Shown piece by piece: positions 1 to 8,324 of a DNA stretch of 27,449 bases (position 1 is the stretch's first letter; each line of letters begins with the position of its first letter). The DNA comes from a bacterium (lineage in GTDB: Bacteria; Ratteibacteria; UBA8468; B48-G9; JAFGKM01): the NCBI GenBank assembly GCA_023230585.1, contig JALNXB010000027.1:1-27449 (forward strand), in the 5' to 3' direction. Under the pieces are notes generated by a model. It saw nothing but the letters and a program-made list of their open reading frames with translations. It did no database searches and was not told the DNA's origin. A program made the translations under genes and the position numbers.

Positions 1-72
1 AAATACGAGGGTTGCCACGTCATTAGAAGGCATTCCTCGCAATGCCACAAAACGGCAGTTAAAAGCATAAAA

Positions 73-100
73 GAAAAGCGTATGTGGTGTCTATTCACTC
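73..100 (+). repeat. Dispersed repeat module D, copy 1
   Basis: A 28-base segment matching 18542-18569 with four mismatches. In both places it lies upstream of a module C copy on the same strand, about 10 bases away here and about 210 bases away there. Confidence 0.6.
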
Positions 101-109
101 CCCTTTTTT

Positions 110-228
110 GCCTTCTACCCTTGGAGTGTTTGGAGTAGTAAGTCCCTAAGAGTTTGCAGAGAGGTTAATGGGATGAGGCTTGTCCGCCGAAGCTTGTATT
201 TTAGCGTAGGAGGAGGGGTAGTTAGCAA
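110..228 (+). repeat. Dispersed repeat module C, copy 1 (long form)
   Basis: This is the most complete copy on the plus strand. Its first 71 bases match 18780-18850 with about six differences. Its second half, from the CAGAGAGGTTAATG core through CCGCCGAAGCTTG to TTTTAGCGTAGGAG, matches 13796-13886 and the reverse complement of 4606-4718. It encodes no protein that I can support. Confidence 0.8.
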
Positions 229-280
229 CTTAACCAAAAACGAAAGACGTAACGATAAAGGATGAAGTTACCCTATGCTT

Positions 281-367
281 GTCATTCTGGACTTGATCCG
301 GAATCTCGCTTTTTACTACTTCGGTTAGGTGGGTTAGGTTAGAGATCCTGAAACAAGTTCAGGATAG
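281..367 (+). repeat. Two-hairpin AB repeat, copy 1
   Basis: Palindrome A is at 284-304 (8-base arms ATTCTGGA/TCCGGAAT, loop CTTGA, one wobble pair). Palindrome B is at 345-365 (arms ATCCTGAA/TTCAGGAT, loop ACAAG). About 40 bases separate them, beginning CTCG followed by a T run. The same arrangement recurs at 4509-4596, 8325-8439 and 18861-18953. Confidence 0.85.
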
Positions 368-442
368 CAAATTTTGCGTTCGCAAGACAAACAAAAAGCG
401 TTAAATTGAGCATAACCACACAAGTTATAGGAGAAATTCAAA

Positions 443-1738
443 ATGACAGATATTAAAGATTGCCAAGTTGGAGTAGCGCAGGTAGATATAACCCCATCTT
501 TGGGTTCCAATTTAGGTGGGTATTTCCATACCCGCAAAGCAGAGAAAGTCAGAGGAAAACTATACGTAAGAACAATGGTAATCGAAAACAGAGGAAAACG
601 TATAGTTCTGGTTACAAGTGACCTCCTCTATATTACAGACGAAATATCTACCAAAACCAAAGAAAAAATATCTTCATCTTGTGGACTTCCGCCTGAAGAA
701 GTTATGATTACAGCATCCCATACACATACAGGACCTGCCCTTATGACAATCCCAGAACTACCTTACGGTCACGACCCTGTTTATGTTAATGAGTTGATAG
801 AAAAGATTGTAGAATGTGTCAACAAGGCGTACGGTTCAATGTTTGATGCAGAAATATATTTCGGGCAAACAGAAGCCGAAGGATTCTCTATAAGCAAACT
901 GTGTCGAATGAAAAATGGAAAAGATGTTTACGATATAAGACCTATGGACAACGGAAAAGACGGGCGGATAGGGTTTTCTGCTCCACTCGATAATTCTGTG
1001 CAAGTTATATGTGTAAAGGATAAAAATAAAAAAATAAAAGCGTTTTTAATTAACTATGCATGCCATCCTAACAGCGGTCCAGACGACATCTGGGCAGAAT
1101 GGCCTGGTGAAATGGCAGAAACCATTTCTCTTGTTTACGGGCAAGATGTCCCCTGCCTGTTTTTACAAGGGACAGCTGGTGATGTTGATTGTATGTATAA
1201 ACTTCCTCATGACCAGATAGGCAGAGGTATAGCGGGGGCTGCTATAATGGCAATAGAGAGAGAACGTACTCCTATATCTATTATTCCTGTTGATTCAAAA
1301 CTTAGGTATGTACCTATCCCTCGTTTGTCAAAGACGCCCGAGACAGACAAAGTAATGAACGAATTAAGGAATAAAAAGGACCTTAGCGTACCAGAAAAAA
1401 ACTGGCTGACAAGGTACGATCTATGGGACCCAGAACCTGAGGAAATGAATATTCCTATCCATTGTATGAGAGTTGGAAATATAGCGTTTGTGGGTATGCC
1501 GTGGGAGGTTTTTACATCTATAGGGCTTGAGATTAAAAGGTACTCCCCTGCTACCAATACGATGGTTGTAGAACTGGCAAACACAAGATGCGGCTACCTA
1601 CCTCCTATTGAACAAGCACATAGGGGCGGGTACGGAGAGTGGCCTTTTATAACAAGACTTTTTGTGCCAGAAGCGGCTACTATAGCAACAGATACTGCTA
1701 TAGAGATGTTGTGGGAGATGTGGGACTCTACTACGTAA
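443..1738 (+). CDS. Neutral/alkaline non-lysosomal ceramidase N-terminal-domain hydrolase, cytoplasmic
   Basis: A 431-residue protein resembling the zinc amidohydrolase domain of neutral ceramidases over its whole length. Visible hallmarks: an N-terminal VGVAQVDITP strand (9-18), SHTHTGP (92-98) with zinc-ligand-type histidines, NYACHP (204-209) with H208, GTAGDVD (243-249), GMPWEVF (351-357) whose E355 fits the zinc-ligand glutamate, and GGYGEW (395-400). Two things argue against a classical ceramidase. There is no signal peptide, and the family's GDVSPN nucleophile motif reads GDVDCM, so the catalytic serine is absent. The C-terminal immunoglobulin-like domain of full-length ceramidases (usually 650-780 residues) is also missing. 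Similar single-domain proteins are common in PVC-type bacteria, where the substrate is generally unknown. The start is supported by an AGGAGA-type site about 9 bases upstream. The domain assignment is firm; the substrate is not. Confidence 0.85.
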   Translation: MTDIKDCQVGVAQVDITPSLGSNLGGYFHTRKAEKVRGKLYVRTMVIENRGKRIVLVTSDLLYITDEISTKTKEKISSSCGLPPEEVMITASHTHTGPALMTIPELPYGHDPVYVNELIEKIVECVNKAYGSMFDAEIYFGQTEAEGFSISKLCRMKNGKDVYDIRPMDNGKDGRIGFSAPLDNSVQVICVKDKNKKIKAFLINYACHPNSGPDDIWAEWPGEMAETISLVYGQDVPCLFLQGTAGDVDCMYKLPHDQIGRGIAGAAIMAIERERTPISIIPVDSKLRYVPIPRLSKTPETDKVMNELRNKKDLSVPEKNWLTRYDLWDPEPEEMNIPIHCMRVGNIAFVGMPWEVFTSIGLEIKRYSPATNTMVVELANTRCGYLPPIEQAHRGGYGEWPFITRLFVPEAATIATDTAIEMLWEMWDSTT

Positions 1739-1744
1739 ATAAGT

Positions 1745-1761
1745 GGCAATTGCCTTTTTTT
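1745..1761 (+). terminator. Weak terminator candidate after the ceramidase-fold gene
   Basis: The palindrome GGCAATTGCC (1745-1754) is followed directly by seven Ts. The stem is only three G/C pairs with an AATT loop, extended by a wobble and two A-T pairs across a mismatch, so it would be weak. Its place, seven bases after the stop codon between convergent genes, is what makes it plausible. Confidence 0.3.
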
Positions 1762-1772
1762 GCAACCCGCGG

Positions 1773-1799
1773 GGGTTTATCCCGAGTATGCCCGAGGGA
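1773..1799 (-). repeat. Short CTCGGG-type mini-repeat, solo copy
   Basis: On the minus strand this matches, with three differences in 27 bases, the segment inserted inside the AB repeat at 8409-8432. It also forms an 8-bp hairpin (TTTATCCC 1776-1783 with GGGATAAA 1796-1803, 12-base loop). Confidence 0.55.
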
Positions 1800-1839
1800 T
1801 AAAACTCGCAAGACTAACTACAAAAGACGGAATGGAGAT

Positions 1840-1878
1840 GTAAAAAGCGAGGTTCCGGATCAAGTCCAGAAGACAAGC
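1840..1878 (-). repeat. Solo palindrome A (half of an AB repeat)
   Basis: The reverse complement matches the A half of copy 1 (275-315), including the flanking GCTTGT and CTCGC-T-run, but the arms have decayed (GTTCCGGA against TCCAGAAG). No B half follows; the hsdMS stop codon begins 25 bases away. It lies between the convergent ends of the hydrolase gene and hsdMS. Confidence 0.7.
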
Positions 1879-1902
1879 AAGGGAACTCTTCTTTTATCTT
1901 TT

Positions 1903-4482
1903 TTAAGAACCCCAGACTTTGGATATACAGGATTTGGTTTTCTCTTCGTATATTTCTATTAGTTTTTTATTGGAGTTAACCAGTTCTTCTTCCTCTTCCA
2001 TTTTTGCCACTATTGCCTTTTGAATATTTAGATCAGGGCAAGGTATCTCAATATTGTTAAGATCAGAGATTTTTATGCTAGCTTGATTTACGGCTTTTTG
2101 TGCAAATACTTTTGCTCTATTAATAAATTCATCAGATTTCATAAATAAAATAGCATAATCAGGAATAATAAGTTTTTTATTAAACCTATATCTGATTAAA
2201 TTTATTCCATGAACAACTTTTTCTTGTATATTGGTGAAAATAGCTGTTTTTGCAAGATGTTCAAAGCTGTTTATGTGACTTAATAAAATATCACCTTCTT
2301 CCATAAAATAATTTTCTGGTGGCTCATCATTGGTCCATTTTGTTTTGCCTAAATCTACTGTTCCATATGAAATTGTCTGAATTCTTGTTACTTTATATTT
2401 ACCTTTATTGTCAACTTGTTTAACATTAACGCCATTTCTTATTTCAAGTGTGACATCTACAAATTTTAATTTTTTCCAATGAGAGTCAATTTTAAGTGTC
2501 GGTTTATAATTTTCAACAACCTGTTTAGCGCCGTCAATAATTTTCTGGTAACTCTCTATCTCAGCAACAATCTCCTGTTGAACTAATAAAGGCGGTAGAG
2601 GGATTTTGATTTTTTTTATAGCAGATAATTTCAAAGATGGATACGCTTGCTCGCTTGTCAGAGTTTTTGCGTCAATATCGCATAGGAGATGGAATAAAAA
2701 TAATGGGGAAACTCTTTTCTCATCTGGAATAATTGCCGCTAAATGACTGGACACATATCCTGCTTTTGATAACATTGCTCTGTGATTTAAAAATGTAGAG
2801 GCTCCACTTTTGGGAAATAATATAGTGTTTTTGTCAAACAGGCGTAATTTTTTTTCTTTTATTGCTAAATCATTAACGTAATCTTTGCTTATATTCAAAG
2901 TATCGGATATGTGCACTTTCCCAACATCAAAAGTTCTGTAAAATGGATATATTCCTGATTGAAAATATTTATCACCTTGAGGTGCAGAATTACCAGAAGC
3001 AATTTCAGCAACCTCCCTCAATTCCACCAGTTGCCATTTTGTGTTTATATGTGGGGAGGGTTTATATCTTGCTCCTGTTAGGTTGTAATCTTCTGATTCT
3101 AATATTTTTTCTTTTTCTACCAGAAGGATATTTTCCCATTTTTCTGTGTTAAACTTTTTACCTGTCTCAATAGTTTCTTTATATTCTTGTATAAGGTTGT
3201 AAGCGTTGGGTAGGTCGTTCTCTTTTATAGGGCGTCTTTGAGCGCCAAGATGAAACCCATCGTTTTCTATATTCACAAAAAGAATTTTATCTGTCTTTTT
3301 TGCAAGCCGTTTATCAATCCATAATATAGATGTTTTTACTCCAGAGTATGGGTGAAAGACGCCGGGCGGTAAAGATATGACACCTACAAGAAAGCCGTTT
3401 TCTACAAGCATCTTCCGTAGGTTCTTGTGGGCGTTCTGTGCTTGAAATATTATCCCCTCTGGAACAATTACCGCAGACCGCCCTTGCGGGTTAAGGTGTT
3501 CTGCTATATAGTCAACAAAAAGCACCTCTGACCGTTTACTCTTTATAGTAAACCTCTGGTGTGGACGTATACCGCCTTTGGGTGACATAAATGGAGGGTT
3601 AGCCATTATTACGTCTGCCCGTTCTTCCCATCTATCTTGAGATGTTAGGGTGTCATACTCGTGTATTTTTGGGTTATTGAATTGGTGAAGATACATATTA
3701 ACAAGAGATAACCTTACCATATCAGGCGAAATATCGTAACCGTATATGTTTTCTACAAGTTGTGCTTTATCGTCTGATAAAAGTTTATCACCTGAATACT
3801 TTGTGCTGTTTATGGTAAGTTCTTCAAGGTTGACATCTTGTTGTTCAAAAGATTTTTTATCTTCAGCAGGGTTATAGTTGCTGGAGTTATGTTTTAGTAT
3901 ATATTTGTATGCAGAAATAAGGAACCCAGCCGTTCCGCAGGCAGGGTCAAGTATTGTTTCGTGTTTACGTGGAGATATAATTTCTACCATAAAGTCTATT
4001 ATATGGCGTGGGGTGCGAAACTGGCCAGCGTCGCCTTGGCTACCAAGCACAGAAAGAAGGTATTCAAAAGCGTCACCTAACCTTTCGGAATGGTCGTATT
4101 GAAACTCGTTTATTACCTTGAGGAATATTTTTAAGGTTTCAGGATCCCTGTAAGGTAGGTAGGCGTTCTTGAATATATCCTGGAATAAGGGCGGAATGTT
4201 TGGGTTCTGGTTCATCTTCTGGATAGCCTCGCCATAAAGGTTGACTATCTCAACCCCGCCCATACCTACATCAAAGATTTTGTTCCAGGCGTATTTCTTA
4301 TACTCTCCTGAAAAGAACTTTTCTTTACCACCAAGTTCAACAGATTCTCTGTCTATATCGTACATAAACTTGTAGATGAGTGCTATGGTTATCTGTTCAA
4401 CCTGAGATTTTGGGTCGGGAATTTTTCCAACAAGTATATCTCTGGCTGTATCTATACGTCTTTTTGTTTCGGTATCAAGCAT
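1903..4482 (-). CDS. hsdM: Type I restriction-modification methylase fused to its specificity subunit (HsdM-HsdS)
   Basis: An 859-residue fusion. Residues 1-470 are a type I N6-adenine methylase: helical N-terminal domain (1-150), FRTP (155-158), SAM-binding DPACGTAGF (179-187) and catalytic NPPF (295-298). Residues 483-859 are a specificity region with two target-recognition domains: TRD1 (about 483-630) followed by a conserved helix (about 634-660), and TRD2 (about 668-810) followed by an acidic terminal helix (about 818-850). Both halves carry the IPxPxLxxQxxIV pattern that ends HsdS repeats, so a two-part target is expected. It should methylate the host's own recognition sites and direct HsdR to unmodified ones. 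M and S are usually separate genes; no other hsdS is in the window. The start has an AAAGGA site. It lies 256 bases downstream of hsdR, and that gap is filled by repeats. Confidence 0.93.
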   Translation of the reverse strand: MLDTETKRRIDTARDILVGKIPDPKSQVEQITIALIYKFMYDIDRESVELGGKEKFFSGEYKKYAWNKIFDVGMGGVEIVNLYGEAIQKMNQNPNIPPLFQDIFKNAYLPYRDPETLKIFLKVINEFQYDHSERLGDAFEYLLSVLGSQGDAGQFRTPRHIIDFMVEIISPRKHETILDPACGTAGFLISAYKYILKHNSSNYNPAEDKKSFEQQDVNLEELTINSTKYSGDKLLSDDKAQLVENIYGYDISPDMVRLSLVNMYLHQFNNPKIHEYDTLTSQDRWEERADVIMANPPFMSPKGGIRPHQRFTIKSKRSEVLFVDYIAEHLNPQGRSAVIVPEGIIFQAQNAHKNLRKMLVENGFLVGVISLPPGVFHPYSGVKTSILWIDKRLAKKTDKILFVNIENDGFHLGAQRRPIKENDLPNAYNLIQEYKETIETGKKFNTEKWENILLVEKEKILESEDYNLTGARYKPSPHINTKWQLVELREVAEIASGNSAPQGDKYFQSGIYPFYRTFDVGKVHISDTLNISKDYVNDLAIKEKKLRLFDKNTILFPKSGASTFLNHRAMLSKAGYVSSHLAAIIPDEKRVSPLFLFHLLCDIDAKTLTSEQAYPSLKLSAIKKIKIPLPPLLVQQEIVAEIESYQKIIDGAKQVVENYKPTLKIDSHWKKLKFVDVTLEIRNGVNVKQVDNKGKYKVTRIQTISYGTVDLGKTKWTNDEPPENYFMEEGDILLSHINSFEHLAKTAIFTNIQEKVVHGINLIRYRFNKKLIIPDYAILFMKSDEFINRAKVFAQKAVNQASIKISDLNNIEIPCPDLNIQKAIVAKMEEEEELVNSNKKLIEIYEEKTKSCISKVWGS

Positions 4483-4508
4483 ATTTGTTCCTTTTATTGT
4501 TCTCTTTG

Positions 4509-4596
4509 TTATCCTGAACTTGTTTCAGGATCTCTAATGTAACTCATATAACAGAAGTAATAAAAACGAGATTCCGGATCAAGTTCGGAATGACAT
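4509..4596 (-). repeat. Two-hairpin AB repeat, copy 2, between hsdR and hsdMS
   Basis: Inverted relative to copy 1. Palindrome B is at 4511-4531 (arms ATCCTGAA/TTCAGGAT) and palindrome A at 4571-4591 (arms ATTCCGGA/TTCGGAAT, one wobble), with about 40 bases between. The B hairpin ends about 28 bases upstream of the hsdMS start codon, so in a shared transcript it would fold just ahead of that gene's ribosome binding site. Confidence 0.85.
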
Positions 4597-4605
4597 GCAA
4601 GGACA

Positions 4606-4718
4606 ACTACCCCTTCTCCTACGCTAAAATACAAGCTTCGGCGGACAAGCCTCATCCCATTAACCTCTCTGCAAGCACCTGAGGATTGCCTATACCTATA
4701 GTCCTAAGGGGAGAAGGC
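4606..4718 (-). repeat. Dispersed repeat module C, copy 2
   Basis: The reverse complement matches copy 1 (110-228) through the core and the CCGCCGAAGCTTG half. Its middle instead has the AATCCTCAGGTG segment that begins copy 3 at about 13796. It starts about 20 bases after the hsdR stop codon and, with the adjoining AB repeat, fills the hsdR-hsdMS gap. Confidence 0.8.
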
Positions 4719-4738
4719 AAAGAGAGGTGCATTTCTTT

Positions 4739-7270
4739 TTATTGTAAGAAGGTGTTTAGAGAAACATAATCTTTTATGTATTCCACAACAGGTTGCCGCC
4801 AAACATCAAGTTCTTTAAGGTCTTTTATATTAAAACGAGGGTTTGTAGCCAATTCTGCATACTCCCCTGTGTCCATTATCTTTCTTATGCTATCATCAAG
4901 TATATACGCCTTTATAAAATGGCTGATGATGTTCACAAATTTTACTTCGGGTTTGTATATAGATATAAATTTTTGTACTTCTTCTTCCAATAGGTCCTCT
5001 TTTGTCTTAAACTCTTTTATCCTACCAAATATTTTATCAAGTATTTCTCGTAAAGATATACGTCTGTCTACTTTAACTGCTTTTCGCAGTTTGTTAAGGT
5101 CAAAGTAGTCCTCTGGTTTGTCAAAAACCTTCTCCCTTATATATTCTTCTGCTTCTTCGTACCTACCTTCGTCTATACTTGTTCTTATATATTCATCCTT
5201 TTTTACTACACCTGTAAACTTTTCAAAAAGTTTTCTATCTATCTTCATACCTTCCTGACCAACTGGAGTTCCTTTTAAAGTCTTTATGGGGTCAAGGTTT
5301 AGGTTTGTGTAATTTTTAGATATATATTTTATTGTCGGCACATTGGTCGGTTCTGTGGGTGGTTTATATATTGCAGGTAGTTTAAGTTCTTGGTCGTAAT
5401 TGAAATCTTCCTCAAAATATTTGCAGTTAGCAAAAAAATCAAATAGTTTGAAATTCTTTTTCTTTTTAATATGTTCTTCTGTTCTCCCTGCTCCATCTCT
5501 TTCTTTATAAATAAATGTGTAAGGTCGAGTGCCTCTACCTTTTATCTGAACAAAGTTTGAAGGAGAAAAGATTGGTCTTAAAAGGCATAGGTTGAGTATA
5601 TCCTCGCAGTCGTAACCGGTAGTCATCATCCCCACAGTTACGCAAACCCTTGTTTTGCTTGTTAGGTACCCGTTGATAAATTTTGTGCGACCGTTAAGGT
5701 TGTTATTTGAAAAATTTGTTGTCATCTGTTGTGCGTTTGGTATATCAGATGTTATCTGAACGGCAAAGTCCGACTGGTATTTGTCAGGGAAATATTTATT
5801 TGCAAGGATGTTAAGAGTCTGGGTAATTTTTGAAGCGTGTTTTCGGCTTACACAGAAAATAATGGTTTTACCTATCTCTGTAGATAACGGGTCACGTAAA
5901 GCGTTCTCTATGAACGTCTTACAAAACGTTAGGTTTGTTTCATCAGAAAAGAATTTCTTCTCAAAATCTTTATGGTAATATATTTCTTCTTGTAAATTGC
6001 CGTCTTCATCTTCTACCATTACTGAATACCCTTCTTTAGAGAGCATCTCTGTTGTTATGTCTGTTCTAGCATCTATTACAAAAGGGTTAACAAGGTGTCC
6101 GTCGTTTACGCCGTCTATAAGAGAATACTGGAATGTAGGTTCGCCAGACGGGCAACCAAAGGTTTTGTATGTGTCGAGCATTTGTCTCTGTTCAAGTTTA
6201 CGAGGGTCTTTCTCTGCAAGTTTCTCTATATCAACTTTTTTTAGGTAGTTTTTTGGTGTAGCAGTAAGACCAAGTTTGTAGCCAACAAAATATTCAAAGA
6301 CAGCACGGCTGTTACCGCTTATTGAGCGGTGGGCTTCGTCTGATATAACAAGGTCAAAATCGGTAGGAGAGAAAAGATTCATATATTTGTTGTTAAAAAG
6401 TAGGGACTGGACTGTTGTAATAACTATTTCTGCCCTTTTCCAGTTATCTTTGTTTTCTTTGTATATAACTGTTCTGTAATCGTTTTTTAGGTAGGTAACC
6501 ATACTTCTTTCTGCCTGGTCTTCCAACTCCAACCGGTCAACAAGAAACAATACTCTTTTAGCGTTACCTGTTCTTAAAAAAAGTTTTATGATTGCCGCAG
6601 AAACAAGGGTCTTACCTGTTCCTGTAGCCATCTCAAGAAGAAAACGTGTCTTAGATTCTCCTGCAGTTTTTTGTATTGAATGGACTGCGTTTAGTTGGTA
6701 GTCACGCAAGAAACGAAGTTTGTTCTCTTGTATAAAAGAATTTCTCTGAGAAGAGTTTAGCCATTTTGGGTCGGTTTTATAGTTATATTTTTGTGTAAGA
6801 ACAATATAATCGGTCTCAACAGGTTCTTTAGAAAAGGCGGTTATATCAGGTTTAAATTCTCTTCTGTGTCCAAGTGATTCCTGGTTAGGGAAAGATGTTA
6901 TTATCTCTGGGTTACCGGTTTCTATATCCCAAAAATAGTGTAGGTTACCGTTTGACATTATTACAAACCTTATATTTTGTGAGGTAGCGTATCTGCGGGC
7001 TTGCTCTTTTGCAATGAGTGGGTCTATACCTTCCCTTTTTGCCTCAAGAAGAGCAATCGGAAAAGAGTTCTTATCAAGGAGGAGAAAGTCGATATACCCT
7101 TTTTCTGTCTTTTCAAAATCGTCTCCTAAAGCATTAAAATCGGTATGGGTAAGAGTTGTGCCTGCTTCAAGTTCTATGTTTGCTCTACCTTCTTCTGTAT
7201 CAAAAAAACGCCAACCGGACTCTTCAAGAAGTTTGTTGATTTTTATGCGAGCCCTTGCCTCTTTTTTCAT
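4739..7270 (-). CDS. hsdR: Type I restriction enzyme R subunit (HsdR, EcoEI-like)
   Basis: An 843-residue motor and nuclease subunit that translocates and cuts DNA at sites left unmethylated by HsdMS. Domains in order: an N-terminal PD-(D/E)xK nuclease with D61 and the EAK triad (E76, K78); a superfamily 2 helicase with Walker A ATGTGKT (215-221), DEAH (311-314) and LTATP (335-339); a second RecA-like domain with the TTGYD segment and the motif VI segment QIKGRGTRP; and a C-terminal helical region that probably docks on the methylase. The length fits the shorter EcoEI-type R subunits rather than the roughly 1,100-residue EcoKI type. An ATAGGAG site precedes the start. The gene begins 19 bases after mrr and is almost certainly co-transcribed with it. 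All visible catalytic motifs are intact. Confidence 0.95.
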   Translation of the reverse strand: MKKEARARIKINKLLEESGWRFFDTEEGRANIELEAGTTLTHTDFNALGDDFEKTEKGYIDFLLLDKNSFPIALLEAKREGIDPLIAKEQARRYATSQNIRFVIMSNGNLHYFWDIETGNPEIITSFPNQESLGHRREFKPDITAFSKEPVETDYIVLTQKYNYKTDPKWLNSSQRNSFIQENKLRFLRDYQLNAVHSIQKTAGESKTRFLLEMATGTGKTLVSAAIIKLFLRTGNAKRVLFLVDRLELEDQAERSMVTYLKNDYRTVIYKENKDNWKRAEIVITTVQSLLFNNKYMNLFSPTDFDLVISDEAHRSISGNSRAVFEYFVGYKLGLTATPKNYLKKVDIEKLAEKDPRKLEQRQMLDTYKTFGCPSGEPTFQYSLIDGVNDGHLVNPFVIDARTDITTEMLSKEGYSVMVEDEDGNLQEEIYYHKDFEKKFFSDETNLTFCKTFIENALRDPLSTEIGKTIIFCVSRKHASKITQTLNILANKYFPDKYQSDFAVQITSDIPNAQQMTTNFSNNNLNGRTKFINGYLTSKTRVCVTVGMMTTGYDCEDILNLCLLRPIFSPSNFVQIKGRGTRPYTFIYKERDGAGRTEEHIKKKKNFKLFDFFANCKYFEEDFNYDQELKLPAIYKPPTEPTNVPTIKYISKNYTNLNLDPIKTLKGTPVGQEGMKIDRKLFEKFTGVVKKDEYIRTSIDEGRYEEAEEYIREKVFDKPEDYFDLNKLRKAVKVDRRISLREILDKIFGRIKEFKTKEDLLEEEVQKFISIYKPEVKFVNIISHFIKAYILDDSIRKIMDTGEYAELATNPRFNIKDLKELDVWRQPVVEYIKDYVSLNTFLQ

Positions 7271-7289
7271 TATATAAAACTCCTATTTT

Positions 7290-8222
7290 TTATTCTTCGC
7301 TAAAATAGTCGGTATCAATTTTTTTTATCTCGTAGGTGGCTTCTGTGGAAACGCCTATATTGTTATCTATCATTAACTCAGAAAGTTCTTTACCGTCAAC
7401 AAGTATTACCTTGGAATCAAGATGTTCAACATAACCGATTGCTTCTCTGGTAAATGAAGATGTTGTTATAAAAACACCTTTTTTAGCTCCCTTACCAGCT
7501 AATGCTCCCACGAACTTTTGTATTTCTGGTCTACCAACGATATTGGTTTTTTGCCACCGTTTTGCCTGAATATATATTATATCCAACCCCAGTTTGTCTT
7601 CCTTTATTATTCCGTCTATCCCTTCATCCCCACTTTTACCCACAGCGTTGCCGGCTTCTTTTAATGTACCTCCATAACCCATTTTGACCAGTAGGTCTAT
7701 CACAAGTCTTTCAAAAAAGGTAGGAGATAATTCTAATACCTTGTTTAAAAGTTCTTCTGCTAAAGAATTTCTTATACCTTGATAAGTATTCTCAATATTG
7801 TCTATAGGTGTTAATCTTTCATTTTCAATACTACTTTCGCCTTCTCTTCTTTCTGTGTCTGGCAATAAACTTGATTTCGGTTTATAAAATTCACGCATCT
7901 CATTAGGAAATTGGTCCTTGAGATATCTGATATTTATTGCTGGTGGGTTTTGACTTAAAACATTAAGCCCTCTTTCTGTAATTTTGTAAACTGCTCTTCT
8001 TGGATTTTCTAAAAGCCCTGTTTTTGTAAGGTATATTCTTGCCCAAGTTACGCGATTATAAAAAACGGTTTGTCGTCCACTGGATAAAAGTTTTTTTCTT
8101 GCCTCATCTGTTAAATTGAATTTTTCTGCCAGTTTGTCTATAAATTCTCTTATGGTATGTTCTTCTTTATCTGAAAATAATTTAAGTAACGGTAGCATAA
8201 TAGATTGGAAATCTGGGATCAT
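7290..8222 (-). CDS. mrr: Mrr-family modification-dependent restriction endonuclease
   Basis: A 310-residue protein, close to the length of E. coli Mrr. Residues 1-105 are the Mrr N-terminal winged-helix domain (TVFYNRVTWARIYLTKTGLLE, then RRAVYKITERG). After a low-complexity linker (about 105-150), residues 160-290 form the Mrr catalytic domain: FFERLV with E171, DEGIDG with D203, and QAKRW with Q219 and K221. Known Mrr proteins are type IV enzymes that cut methylated DNA. The host's own HsdMS methylation must therefore be tolerated. A GGAGG site precedes the start, and a promoter with an extended -10 lies about 30 bases upstream. It is the first gene of the mrr-hsdR-hsdMS set. It could instead be an Mrr-like accessory nuclease of the type I system. 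Confidence 0.93.
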   Translation of the reverse strand: MIPDFQSIMLPLLKLFSDKEEHTIREFIDKLAEKFNLTDEARKKLLSSGRQTVFYNRVTWARIYLTKTGLLENPRRAVYKITERGLNVLSQNPPAINIRYLKDQFPNEMREFYKPKSSLLPDTERREGESSIENERLTPIDNIENTYQGIRNSLAEELLNKVLELSPTFFERLVIDLLVKMGYGGTLKEAGNAVGKSGDEGIDGIIKEDKLGLDIIYIQAKRWQKTNIVGRPEIQKFVGALAGKGAKKGVFITTSSFTREAIGYVEHLDSKVILVDGKELSELMIDNNIGVSTEATYEIKKIDTDYFSEE

Positions 8223-8258
8223 ATTCCCTCCTTTTAGGATTGGTTTTATAACATCCTT

Positions 8259-8287
8259 ATTTTATCAGTATGTTATAAAAAAGACAA
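8259..8287 (-). promoter_or_regulatory. Predicted sigma-70-type promoter of the mrr-hsdR-hsdMS locus
   Basis: Read on the minus strand: -35 TTGTCT (8282-8287), a 17-base spacer ending in TGA, then -10 TAAAAT (8259-8264), so it has an extended -10 (TGnTAAAAT). The start site would be near 8252, about 30 bases before the mrr ATG. The 17 bases around the -10 are identical to those upstream of the gene at 8522-9364. Confidence 0.6.
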
Positions 8288-8324
8288 ACTCCACCCACTT
8301 TATCATCACGAACGCTACACTCTG

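Larger units (their letters stand above)
1..442. other. Gene-free block of dispersed repeats upstream of the ceramidase-fold gene
   Basis: No convincing gene is present in either strand. The block holds a short module D copy (73-100), a long module C copy (110-228) and a two-hairpin AB element (281-367). All recur elsewhere in the window. The remainder (1-72, 229-280, 368-442) shows nothing recognisable apart from a degenerate fragment near 25-48 resembling module F. I found no good promoter for the downstream gene; its ribosome binding site is at about 427-433. Confidence 0.7.

Noticed and set aside
334..537. Minus-strand 67-residue reading frame overlapping the hydrolase start
   Set aside because: It is mostly the complement of the hydrolase gene and palindrome B (its end reads PELVSGS). 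There is no ribosome binding site; it is a repeat artefact.
1639..1962. Plus-strand 107-residue reading frame spanning two gene ends
   Set aside because: It overlaps the ends of both the hydrolase gene and hsdMS and otherwise translates repeat DNA.
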